Assembly: GCA_015492395.1 (NCBI GenBank)
Contig: WGFD01000033.1
Span: 1-10,304, forward strand
DNA: 10,304 nucleotides
Source: Deltaproteobacteria bacterium
GTDB lineage: Bacteria; Desulfobacterota; GWC2-55-46; S146-70
Reading direction: 5' to 3'
Of the stretch, positions 1 to 6,486 are shown in pieces. Positions within the stretch are counted from its first letter, which is position 1. Each line of letters begins with the position of its first letter. Made by a program: the position numbers and the translations under genes. The notes beneath the pieces are model-generated. The model ran no database searches. It saw nothing but the letters and a program-made list of their open reading frames with translations, and was not told the origin of the DNA.

Positions 1-313
1 ATTCCTTCGCCTTATTGGCAATATCAATGATCTCCGGTGGTGGTGTGCCCAGCTTTGAGAGGATCGAGTAAAAGGTATCACTATCCTTTACCGTAAGATC
101 AAGGACCTCGGGCTGCGGCCCCTTTTCTACGGGAGGAGCATCATTCAGATATGTACTCTGGTCCTTATTTGAAGACGCATCTCCACTCAGGAACAAGAGG
201 GCGGATGCCGCCAAGACGACCGTAATGGTCACAAGGTAAAGGAGATTCTTTAAGATCTTATTTGGTTTTTTGGGAGATACGTTTCTGATCCTACCTTTTT
301 GCAGGTCCGCCAC
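1..313 (-). CDS. N-terminal fragment of a membrane-anchored protein with a LysM/OapA-like segment (possible M23 peptidase)
   Basis: This gene is partial and runs off the left edge; 104 codons are visible. I chose the GTG at 313-311 because an in-frame TGA lies two codons upstream and a GGAG (320-323, minus strand) sits six bases before it. The protein starts with a short basic stretch (residues 1-24), then one hydrophobic helix (about 25-44, LLYLVTITVVLAASALLFL). A low-complexity linker containing APPVEKGPQPE follows. The end of the fragment, DSDTFYSILSKLG then PPEIIDIANKAKE, resembles the LysM/OapA-like module that precedes the peptidase domain in membrane-anchored M23 (LytM-type) peptidoglycan peptidases. 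On that basis it would be an inner-membrane-anchored, periplasm-facing cell-wall protein. The catalytic domain is outside the window, so the peptidase assignment is an inference. The membrane anchor and the start are well supported. Confidence 0.7.
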   Translation of the reverse strand, partial: MADLQKGRIRNVSPKKPNKILKNLLYLVTITVVLAASALLFLSGDASSNKDQSTYLNDAPPVEKGPQPEVLDLTVKDSDTFYSILSKLGTPPPEIIDIANKAKE

Positions 314-364
314 TCCTCACTCCATCCTGTCTTCTTACAGCAGCAAATATCACAAATTACTGGA

Positions 365-394
365 ATACTACAGCATAACATGCTTATATGTCAA
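365..394 (-). promoter_or_regulatory. Sigma-70-type promoter for the left-edge gene, with a palindrome in the spacer
   Basis: On the minus strand a perfect TTGACA (389-394) is followed by an 18-base spacer and TAGTAT (365-370, 4 of 6 to consensus). This predicts a start near 357 and a leader of about 45 bases before the GTG at 313. The spacer holds the inverted repeat AGCAT-AAC-ATGCT (372-384), placed where a bound repressor would block RNA polymerase. The -35 box is strong and the -10 is moderate. The operator idea is inference. Confidence 0.5.
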
Positions 395-469
395 GGCTTT
401 TTAGATCTCTACTTGATCATATCTCCAGTGTCAGGTTGTCCTGATACAGCCTCCGCTACCGAAATGAGT

Positions 470-498
470 TTCAATCATTACACCATTTAGGTTAAAAT
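470..498 (+). promoter_or_regulatory. Weak promoter candidate for rimO
   Basis: TTCAAT (470-475) and TAAAAT (493-498) are separated by 17 bases on the plus strand. The -10 matches 5 of 6 bases and the -35 is poor. It would give a leader of about 250 bases before the rimO ATG, which is long, so a nearer start site may exist. Nothing else in the spacer looks better. Confidence 0.25.
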
Positions 499-540
499 AC
501 ACCATACTGTGATAGACAAACAGTTCCCATACTACAACAA

Positions 541-718
541 GTGCCGGGGATCTTCAAGTTTAGTGAACATGCAGTTTATCGGTTCTTTCGTAAAAAACTG
601 AAGTTTCCCTGCAATGAACAGCATGGCACCTATTGGTACAATAAAAGTGCACTTCATACTAGTGTCCGTCAATCCCCTAAGCAAGCTGCGAAGAGCTCTT
701 GTGCCGTGCATCTTCAAG
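541..718 (+). repeat. Imperfect direct repeat, 18 bp, two copies
   Basis: The copies are GTGCCGGGGATCTTCAAG at 541-558 and GTGCCGTGCATCTTCAAG at 701-718, 16 of 18 identical and 160 bp apart in non-coding sequence. The function is unknown. It could be a paired protein-binding site or the remnant of a local duplication. Confidence 0.4.
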
Positions 719-753
719 ATCTGCGGCATGTCAAGCCGGAAGAGGAGTTGTAT

Positions 754-2091
754 ATGAGTAGGAAAAAGGTCTGCCTTACAAGTCTGGGCTGTCCTAAAAA
801 TCTTGTCGACTCCGAAGTAATGCTCGGCATCTTAAAAAACCGGGGATACCGGTTGACAACCGAAGAAGCCGAAGCCGATATCCTGATCGTAAACACCTGT
901 GGATTTATCGGTGATGCAAAGGAGGAGTCCATAGCGGCCATACTGAAACTTGCAGGGTACAAGAAGACGGGAAGGTGCAAGATACTGGTGGTGGCCGGAT
1001 GCTTGACACAGCGTTACCGGCAAGAACTGTCGGATGAACTGCCGGAAGTAGACTATCTAATAGGTACAGGGGAGTACCAGAATATAGCAGACATCATCGT
1101 GGGCAATCGAATGGAGCGGATAAATATAGGAAGACCGACCTTCGTATACGACTATGACACCCCGAGGCTCTTATCAACGCCAGATACATATGCCTACGTC
1201 AAGGTGGCCGAAGGCTGCTCCAACTACTGTACGTATTGCACAATCCCACAGATCAGGGGAGACTTCCGCAGCAGGCCGGTTGAGTCCATAGTAAGAGAAG
1301 CAAGAGAACTTGCCTCAAATGGAATCAAAGAGATAAACCTGATCGCCCAGGATACAACCTCTTACGGAAGGGACATGGAAGGGGATAACGGTTTGTGCGA
1401 TCTATTGAGAAAGCTCGTTGGAATAGCCGGGGTGGAGTGGATAAGGCTCTTATACCTCTATCCGACAAGGATCAGCGACAACCTCATAGGTCTGATCAGG
1501 GATGAAGAAAAGATATGCAAATACATGGATATACCTCTTCAACACATCGATCCTCGCATACTAGGGAGTATGAACAGACACTATACGAGTACGGAGATAT
1601 GGGATCTGATAGAGAAGATAAGGGGCGAGATAGCCGATGTGGTTATCAGGACATCGCTCATCGTAGGATTCCCCGGTGAGGGGGACGTGGAGTATGAAGA
1701 TCTCCTGTCCTTTGTCAAGAAGATACGGTTCGACAGGCTTGGCGTATTCAGATATTCGAGAGAAGAGGATACCCCGGCATATGGCATGGAGGGGCAGGTA
1801 CCGGAAAGGATAAAAGAAGAACGGTACAAAAGGTTGATGGAGGCGCAGGCCGAAATCTCACATTACAGGAACAAAAAACTGGTGGGTAGGAGATTGAAGG
1901 TACTCGTCGAAGGGATATGTGACGAGAGTGAGTTCTTGCTGCAGGGGAGGTACTGGGGACAGGCACCTGACGTAGATGGTATAACGTATATAGCGAACGG
2001 AACCGCCTCATCCGGGGATATGGTAGATCTCCATATTGTTAACGCGGGTGAATATGATCTTGTCGGAGAGGTAACAGGCCTTCAGGGGTAA
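754..2091 (+). CDS. rimO: Ribosomal protein uS12 (S12) methylthiotransferase RimO
   Basis: This radical-SAM methylthiotransferase adds a methylthio group to the conserved aspartate of ribosomal protein uS12, using S-adenosylmethionine and two 4Fe-4S clusters, in the cytoplasm. The 445-residue length is normal for the family. The N-terminal UPF0004 domain has the three cluster cysteines C13 (in TSLGCPKNLVDSE, the RimO signature that separates it from MiaB), C49 (NTCGF) and C83 (AGCLTQ). The radical-SAM CxxxCxxC is C155, C159 and C162 in EGCSNYCTYCTIPQIRG. A TRAM domain forms the last 65 or so residues. The ATG at 754 is chosen because AGGAG (743-747) lies six bases before it and the protein then aligns from its first residues. 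The upstream in-frame extension to 541 is not conserved. The gene stands alone and is followed by a terminator. Confidence 0.96.
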   Translation: MSRKKVCLTSLGCPKNLVDSEVMLGILKNRGYRLTTEEAEADILIVNTCGFIGDAKEESIAAILKLAGYKKTGRCKILVVAGCLTQRYRQELSDELPEVDYLIGTGEYQNIADIIVGNRMERINIGRPTFVYDYDTPRLLSTPDTYAYVKVAEGCSNYCTYCTIPQIRGDFRSRPVESIVREARELASNGIKEINLIAQDTTSYGRDMEGDNGLCDLLRKLVGIAGVEWIRLLYLYPTRISDNLIGLIRDEEKICKYMDIPLQHIDPRILGSMNRHYTSTEIWDLIEKIRGEIADVVIRTSLIVGFPGEGDVEYEDLLSFVKKIRFDRLGVFRYSREEDTPAYGMEGQVPERIKEERYKRLMEAQAEISHYRNKKLVGRRLKVLVEGICDESEFLLQGRYWGQAPDVDGITYIANGTASSGDMVDLHIVNAGEYDLVGEVTGLQG

Positions 2092-2182
2092 CGGCACTCC
2101 GAATCCAGGATTTGAGTCCTTTATGCAGTGTATCGCGGATTTCGTAACCATACTATTTAAAAATGACGGCAAGCTATTACCT

Positions 2183-2213
2183 CGTGGCTTGCTGCCGGAA
2201 GCCACGGTTTTTT
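2183..2213 (+). terminator. Rho-independent terminator downstream of rimO
   Basis: CGTGGCTT (2183-2190) pairs perfectly with AAGCCACG (2199-2206) across an 8-base loop, followed by GTTTTTT (2207-2213). It lies 92 bases after the rimO stop and reads in the plus direction. Confidence 0.85.
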
Positions 2214-2279
2214 ACGCCCGGACCGGGGGCAATCGCTACAGATCGTCATGGAACAATGAGTTCCCGGCGGTATATACAC

Positions 2280-2406
2280 GAAAAGGCATTGCATCGAACA
2301 GCTTTCCTCCAATCCGCCGGCCTCTCAGGCCTCTTTAGGTGGGATTAGCACCCTGCGGATGGGACTTACGTACACACGCGTCAGTCCATGCAATGCCCTT
2401 TCTCCT
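2280..2406 (-). ncRNA. Candidate structured small RNA (unrecognised family)
   Basis: Read on the minus strand from a strong promoter, the transcript of about 127 bases folds by eye into a closed multi-branch structure. P1 is GGCATTGCAT with ATGCAATGCC, 10 bp enclosing everything. P2 is 2387-2362 (GGACT-g-ACG against CGT-a-AGTCC, loop of about 8). P3 is ATCCGC (2360-2355) with GCGGAT (2317-2312). Inside P3 are hairpins P4 (2354-2337, AGG-TG with CA-CCT) and P5 (GGCC-TGAGA-GGCC, 2331-2319). A short U tract (2284-2281) follows P1. No plausible ORF lies downstream on this strand, so a free-standing RNA fits better than a riboswitch. It does not match 6S, SRP, RNase P, tmRNA or any common riboswitch as I know them. 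The alternative is a MITE-like inverted-repeat element with no RNA function. Confidence 0.4.
2281..2401. repeat. 121-bp element with 14-bp terminal inverted repeats
   Basis: AAAAGGCATTGCAT (2281-2294) is repeated in inverse as ATGCAATGCCCTTT (2388-2401), 13 of 14 paired. The interior is itself palindrome-rich. I see no target-site duplication in the flanks. It lies between the convergent 3' ends of rimO and the glycosyltransferase gene, a common site for small non-autonomous repeats, but the ends could equally be the closing stem of an RNA. Confidence 0.55.
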
Positions 2407-2412
2407 GTTAAT

Positions 2413-2440
2413 ATTATAGCACATAATCGCGGATGTGCAA
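2413..2440 (-). promoter_or_regulatory. Extended -10 promoter reading into the structured element
   Basis: On the minus strand there is a perfect TATAAT (2418-2413) preceded by TG one base upstream (TGCTATAAT, an extended -10). TTGCAC (2440-2435) serves as a partial -35 with a 16-base spacer. The predicted start is near 2406, at the edge of the inverted-repeat element. It is one of the best -10 elements in the window, although no gene follows it. Confidence 0.6.
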
Positions 2441-2493
2441 CCTGATCACCAAAAATCCTGGACATGCGCCCCGGGTCTTCCCCAGCCACCCAG

Positions 2494-3255
2494 TCACCTC
2501 ATCCTCTCCGCCTTTTTCAACACATCCACAAACACGGCAAGCAGCACCTTTACCATATAGTACACCCCCTTGAAGAAGGTTATCGAAGAGACTCCGGCCA
2601 TCCTCCTTTTCATCTCGACAGGCACCTCTGAGATCTTATAACCCATCTTATGCAGTAAGACCAGGGCTTCGACCTCCGGATAGTCTTCGGGATAACCATT
2701 GGCATAGAAGGCCATTACATCCCTATTGACCGCTCTGAACCCCGAGGTCGTGTCGGTGAGTCTCTGACCGACGATCGAAGAGATGATCATTGAAAAGATG
2801 CTCTTGCCCACCCTTCTTGCCAGAGACTGGCGGTATGTTCCCGGGATCATGAATCTTGATCCCACAACGATATCCGCCCGTCCCTCCAGCAAAGGTTCCA
2901 GGAGGGTCCTGACCTGCTGCGGTGGATGCTGCCCATCCGCATCTATCTGTACAGCCACATCATATCCCCTCGAGAAGGCATATCTGTACCCGGTCTGCAT
3001 AGTAGCCCCGATCCCCATATTGTAGGGGTGATCTATCACTACCACACCCTCCTCTCTGGCCACCTCGGACGTTCTGTCCTTCGATCCATCGTTGACAACC
3101 AGTATATCCGCCTCCGGAAGGGCCTTCCTGACAGAGGATATCACCTTCCCCACACTTCCGGCTTCATTAAAGGCGGGGATTATGACCAGCAACCTTTTTG
3201 TATGCTCTTCCAAGCCTCTCTGCCTATCCAATACAACTAATCTTAAGGAACTCAA
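2494..3255 (-). CDS. Glycosyltransferase family 2, polyprenyl-phosphate sugar transferase type
   Basis: This is probably a membrane-associated enzyme that moves a sugar from a nucleotide sugar to a polyprenyl phosphate or to a growing glycan; the donor and acceptor cannot be read from sequence. The GT-A fold markers appear in order: LLVIIPAFNEAGSVG (residues 22-36), VVNDGSKDRT (53-62), NMGIGATMQTGYRYAF (79-94) and the metal-binding DADGQHPPQ (105-113). Then come LTDTTSGFRAVNR (166-178), typical of the DPM1-like branch, and a hydrophobic C-terminal segment (about 228-246). An in-frame stop lies two codons upstream of 3255 and there is no ATG near the start, so a TTG must initiate. The coordinates give the longest form (TTG at 3255, no clear ribosome site). 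TTG at 3213, just before EEHTKRLLVIIPAF and after a purine-rich stretch, is equally plausible. The small membrane gene that often accompanies this family is absent here. Confidence 0.88.
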   Translation of the reverse strand: MSSLRLVVLDRQRGLEEHTKRLLVIIPAFNEAGSVGKVISSVRKALPEADILVVNDGSKDRTSEVAREEGVVVIDHPYNMGIGATMQTGYRYAFSRGYDVAVQIDADGQHPPQQVRTLLEPLLEGRADIVVGSRFMIPGTYRQSLARRVGKSIFSMIISSIVGQRLTDTTSGFRAVNRDVMAFYANGYPEDYPEVEALVLLHKMGYKISEVPVEMKRRMAGVSSITFFKGVYYMVKVLLAVFVDVLKKAERMR

Positions 3256-3786
3256 TGTTTATGCACTCGCAAGAAGTCCGAATTCCGGCTCCATACAGCA
3301 AGCCACAGGGTTCTCCGCATGGAAGAAACGGTTCTCTTCAATATACGATCCATGACACCGCAAAGAGTCGCCGGACATGTCCCGGACGGCACAGCAAAAA
3401 GGGCCGGACACCTGGCGTGCGAATCATGATGAGTGAGGTATACCTGCAGGGACGTCACAACGATGAAGAATGAAGCGCAACACCGTGATGGACCTTTTAC
3501 TAAGTCGTCGATACTATCTAACCCCTCCTTACATAACACAGGAATATAACTAAAGCCAGCATATAGGAATTGTTCGGCCCGGTCAAATATGCTACCATCA
3601 CCCCTTGGAGTATATCGACCGTCACATTAAAATAGTTGAGTCCGGAAAGACCAGGGCGCCGATGGGGGCGTGGAAAGACCGCTGCTACTCATCAGGCCGC
3701 CGAAAGAACTCCGAACGCAGGGAGCCGGAAATGAAGAAATGCGGTTGCACGCCGCAGATGGACTTTTGAAGGTATTAGGTACGGAC
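3256..3786. other. Divergent intergenic spacer between the glycosyltransferase and pcrA
   Basis: Short open frames exist on both strands, but none has a recognisable protein, a good ribosome site or a plausible composition. The only regulatory candidate I can point to is the plus-strand promoter at 3605-3633. No convincing minus-strand promoter for the glycosyltransferase is visible. Confidence 0.45.
3605..3633 (+). promoter_or_regulatory. Candidate promoter for pcrA
   Basis: TTGGAG (3605-3610), a 17-base spacer and TAAAAT (3628-3633) predict a start near 3640. The -10 matches 5 of 6 bases and the -35 matches 3 of 6. With the ATG at 3787 the leader would be about 147 bases. Confidence 0.35.
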
Positions 3787-5970
3787 ATGGCCATTCTTAA
3801 GCATCTAAACGACAAACAGGCCGCTGCGGCGATGCATAGTCCGGGACCGGCACTTATACTGGCCGGCGCCGGTAGCGGGAAGACCCGCGTTTTGGCCTAC
3901 AGGATAGCCCACCTCGTCATGGAACAGGGGATTCCACCCCGCAGTATCCTGGCCGTAACCTTTACAAACAAGGCCGCGCGGGAGATGAAGGAACGGCTGG
4001 AACGGCTCATAGGACCAAGTACGGCAGAGATGTGGCTTGGGACATTTCACTCCGTCGGCCTCCGCATACTGAAAGAAAACAGTCAACTGGCCGGCGTGCC
4101 TCCGCACTTCACAGTATACGACAATGATGACCAGATCGCACTGATCAAAGAGTCTATAAAGGAACTGAATTTAAGCGAAGGATTTGCCCGGCCAAAGTCC
4201 GTACTTGCACACATAAACAGGGCCAAGAATGAAAACATCCCTCCAACCCACTATAAGACAGAGGCAAAGGACTTTTACAGGGAGATGATAGCCGCTGTAT
4301 ATAAACGGTACCAGGAAAAACTGCGGAAGAACTGTGCCTTCGACTTCGGCGACCTCATATGTGAACCAATCCGCCTCTTTCAGAGGAATCCTTCCATACT
4401 GAAGGATTACCAGTCCAGGTTCATACATATGCTTGTCGATGAATATCAGGATACCAACAGGGCCCAATACCACCTTATCAACCTTCTCACGGAAGGTCAC
4501 AGGAACCTCTACGTCGTCGGGGACCCGGATCAGTCCATCTACGGATGGAGAGGTGCCGATATAAGCAATATCCTGGACTTCCACAGGGACTTTCCGGACG
4601 CAACCGTCTATAAACTTGAACAGAACTACCGCTCCACCGGATACATCCTCAAGGCCGCCGATTCGCTGGTCCGTAACAACCTCAAGAGGATGGACAAGAC
4701 CCTCTGGACTGCAAGGGAAGACGGCGAAAAGGTAACCTTTCGGATGACGCGAAACGAGTACCACGAGGCAGAGACGGTAGCGGGGATAGTGACCGAGACC
4801 ATGATCCGTGAACCCTCCAGGAGGTACAGTGACTTCGCAGTATTCTACAGGACAAACGCACAGTCACGTGTATTCGAAGAATACTTCTTGAGACACTCTA
4901 TACCGTACACCATAGTGGGCGGACTAAGATTCTACGAGAGGAGGGAGATAAAGGACTCACTCGCCTACCTGAGATTGATAGTCAACCCCGGGGACTCTCT
5001 CTCACTTAAGAGGATAATCAATACACCGCCCCGGGGTGTAGGCAAGGCCACCTTCAATAAGGTGTCGGTCATAGCCTCTGAGACGAAGACATCACTTTAC
5101 GAGGCATTCAAAGAGGCATGCCGAAGGGATCTCCTGTCGAGGACCAAGGTTCCACAATTCATACGGCTGCTGGAAGACCTTAAGGCAAGGCTCGACACCA
5201 TGTCACCCCATGAACTGTTTCACACCCTGATAAGAGACAGCGGCTACCTCGAAATGTGGGAGAAGGAAAAGACCGATGATGCCGAATCACGCATAGAGAA
5301 CCTCCATGAACTGGGATCGGCCATAAGGAACTTTGAGGATGCCGGAGACGGAAGAGGTCTACCGGAGTTCCTCGACCAGGTGGCCCTCATAAGCGATGTG
5401 GACGGATATGAAGACAAGCACAACCGCATAACGATGATGACTCTCCACTCGGCCAAGGGCCTAGAGTTCCCCATAATACTCATGGTGGGCATGGAAGAAG
5501 GGTTGTTTCCCCATGCCAGGAGCCTGGAGAACCCGGACGCGCTTGAAGAGGAGCGGAGGCTCTGCTATGTGGGCATGACCAGGGCCATGGAAAGGCTCTA
5601 CCTCTTCGCAGCAAGGCAGCGGACCGTATTCGGCGAACCGAGGTTCCAGGGACAGTCGGTGTTTATCGACGAGATTTCCCCCGAATTCATCGAGATCGGC
5701 AACAGCTTCGGCCCCGAAGAGGACCGCAACGGAATATACGGAAGCGTCCGGGACTACCCCACAGGCCACAGTGACTACGGAGAAACAAAGACCACCGCCG
5801 ATCTTCCCTGGCGTGTGGGGATGCGTGTAAGGCACCGCTCCTTCGGGACAGGGATGATAAAATCGGTCGATGGGGTTGGTGAATCGGTAAAGCTTACCGT
5901 AGCCTTCGACGGCGTAGGGCCGAAAAAACTTATGGTGAACTATGCCCCTCTTGTCCCGTTGGAAGATTGA
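3787..5970 (+). CDS. pcrA: ATP-dependent 3'-5' DNA helicase, PcrA/UvrD family
   Basis: This superfamily 1A helicase unwinds DNA in nucleotide excision and mismatch repair, dismantles recombinase filaments and removes stalled RNA polymerase. All the helicase motifs are present and intact: Walker A AGAGSGKT (residues 26-33), motif Ia TFTNKAAREMKER, motif II VDEYQDT (217-223), motif III GDPDQSIYGWRG (245-256), motif IV EQNYRST, motif V HSAKGLEFP (554-562) and motif VI EERRLCYVGMTRA. The C-terminus, VGMRVRHRSFGTGMIKSV onward, is the Tudor-like domain that in PcrA/UvrD binds RNA polymerase. The length is 727 residues, as expected. The ATG at 3787 is preferred because homologues begin 20-25 residues before Walker A and TAGGT lies six bases upstream. 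The frame is open back to a GTG at 3670, but those 39 extra residues look non-coding. Confidence 0.95.
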   Translation: MAILKHLNDKQAAAAMHSPGPALILAGAGSGKTRVLAYRIAHLVMEQGIPPRSILAVTFTNKAAREMKERLERLIGPSTAEMWLGTFHSVGLRILKENSQLAGVPPHFTVYDNDDQIALIKESIKELNLSEGFARPKSVLAHINRAKNENIPPTHYKTEAKDFYREMIAAVYKRYQEKLRKNCAFDFGDLICEPIRLFQRNPSILKDYQSRFIHMLVDEYQDTNRAQYHLINLLTEGHRNLYVVGDPDQSIYGWRGADISNILDFHRDFPDATVYKLEQNYRSTGYILKAADSLVRNNLKRMDKTLWTAREDGEKVTFRMTRNEYHEAETVAGIVTETMIREPSRRYSDFAVFYRTNAQSRVFEEYFLRHSIPYTIVGGLRFYERREIKDSLAYLRLIVNPGDSLSLKRIINTPPRGVGKATFNKVSVIASETKTSLYEAFKEACRRDLLSRTKVPQFIRLLEDLKARLDTMSPHELFHTLIRDSGYLEMWEKEKTDDAESRIENLHELGSAIRNFEDAGDGRGLPEFLDQVALISDVDGYEDKHNRITMMTLHSAKGLEFPIILMVGMEEGLFPHARSLENPDALEEERRLCYVGMTRAMERLYLFAARQRTVFGEPRFQGQSVFIDEISPEFIEIGNSFGPEEDRNGIYGSVRDYPTGHSDYGETKTTADLPWRVGMRVRHRSFGTGMIKSVDGVGESVKLTVAFDGVGPKKLMVNYAPLVPLED

Positions 5971-5995
5971 CATCTCTTCTCTTTTGTTTTATCAT
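5967..5995 (+). promoter_or_regulatory. Strong sigma-70-type promoter for the 6041-9183 operon
   Basis: A perfect TTGACA (5967-5972), a 17-base spacer and TATCAT (5990-5995, 5 of 6) predict a start near 6002, about 39 bases before the first ATG. The -35 box overlaps the pcrA stop codon (TGA 5968-5970), so the operon can be expressed independently of pcrA even though only 70 bases separate them. Confidence 0.75.
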
Positions 5996-6040
5996 TCCAG
6001 CCGGATGTGCGCCTAACCCCATATTAACGGAGGTGCTGAT

Positions 6041-6436
6041 ATGAAGAAACTCATGAAGGCCATATGGCTCAAACCGCTTGTACTCTATATGGTGCTGGCA
6101 TCCATTATCCTGGCCGGTATCCCAAAGGATTCCCTGGCCTACATGGTTCAATCAAGGCAGGAAACCTTCTCAAGGGAGGACGATCTGGGAAAGGTCCAGA
6201 GGGTATTGGAATCCAAGATAGTCGCTCAGCGGCTATCCGAACTGGGTCTCTCTATGGACGAGATCAACAGGAGGGTAGTGGCGCTTCCCGACCGCGATCT
6301 TCATACCTTCGCAAGCAATATAGACAGCCTCTATGGAGGGGGGGGCGCCATGGGTGTGACCATAGGGCTCCTCATTATCGTCGTGCTGGTCATGCTTATC
6401 CTTCAAATGAGCGGGAAGAAGATAATAATAAAGTAG
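6041..6436 (+). CDS. PA2779-like bitopic membrane protein, possible C39 peptidase substrate
   Basis: This small protein of 131 residues resembles the PA2779 family, whose function is unknown. It has an N-terminal hydrophobic signal or anchor (about 12-26), a soluble helical middle (about 36-95) ending in RVVALPDRDLHTFASNIDSL, four glycines (99-102), a C-terminal membrane helix (about 105-123) and a basic tail GKKIIIK. The family match rests on the pattern RV.AL.D..........ID.L followed by glycines and a membrane helix, recalled rather than searched. The start is firm: GGAGGT (6029-6034) lies six bases before the ATG. It is the first gene of the operon, 50 bases ahead of a C39 peptidase lipoprotein, the same pairing as PA2779/PA2778 in Pseudomonas. 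The glycines are encoded in part by a run of eight G (6338-6345). The predicted topology puts the glycines on the periplasmic face. Confidence 0.8.
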   Translation: MKKLMKAIWLKPLVLYMVLASIILAGIPKDSLAYMVQSRQETFSREDDLGKVQRVLESKIVAQRLSELGLSMDEINRRVVALPDRDLHTFASNIDSLYGGGGAMGVTIGLLIIVVLVMLILQMSGKKIIIK

Positions 6437-6486
6437 TTTCAGGCCCATGGAGCTTCCGTAATAATGAATAACTCTGTTTTGTCTTG

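Larger units (their letters stand above)
395..753. other. Divergent intergenic spacer upstream of rimO
   Basis: No convincing gene lies here. The frame of rimO stays open back to about 541, giving 71 extra codons, but that stretch does not look like RimO and is not needed for the fold. The spacer holds a weak promoter candidate (470-498) and an imperfect 18-base direct repeat (541-558 and 701-718). I see no tRNA, no clear hairpin with a T tract and no riboswitch I recognise. Confidence 0.5.

Noticed and set aside
541..753. In-frame N-terminal extension of rimO by 71 codons
   Set aside because: It has no resemblance to RimO, its first codon lacks a ribosome site, and ATG 754 has a well-spaced AGGAG and matches the family N-terminus.
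2123..2338. 71-codon plus-strand frame after rimO
   Set aside because: It spans the rimO terminator and part of the inverted-repeat element, and it has no ribosome site.
2280..2406. 6S RNA, SRP RNA, RNase P RNA or a known riboswitch
   Set aside because: The branched fold is not the 6S rod, the SRP apical loop and the RNase P core sequences are missing, and no gene lies downstream for a riboswitch to control.
3252..3539. 95-codon minus-strand frame upstream of the glycosyltransferase
   Set aside because: It has an irregular composition rich in Cys, Arg and Ser, no recognisable motif and no ribosome site. It overlaps competing frames on the other strand.
3670..3786. GTG start giving pcrA 39 extra residues
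   Set aside because: The extra residues are not helicase-like and place Walker A too far from the N-terminus. ATG 3787 fits the family length.
6064..6471. Second plus-strand frame overlapping the PA2779-like gene
   Set aside because: It has a Gly/Arg/Ser-rich shadow composition, while the other frame has a strong ribosome site, a signal segment and a membrane helix.
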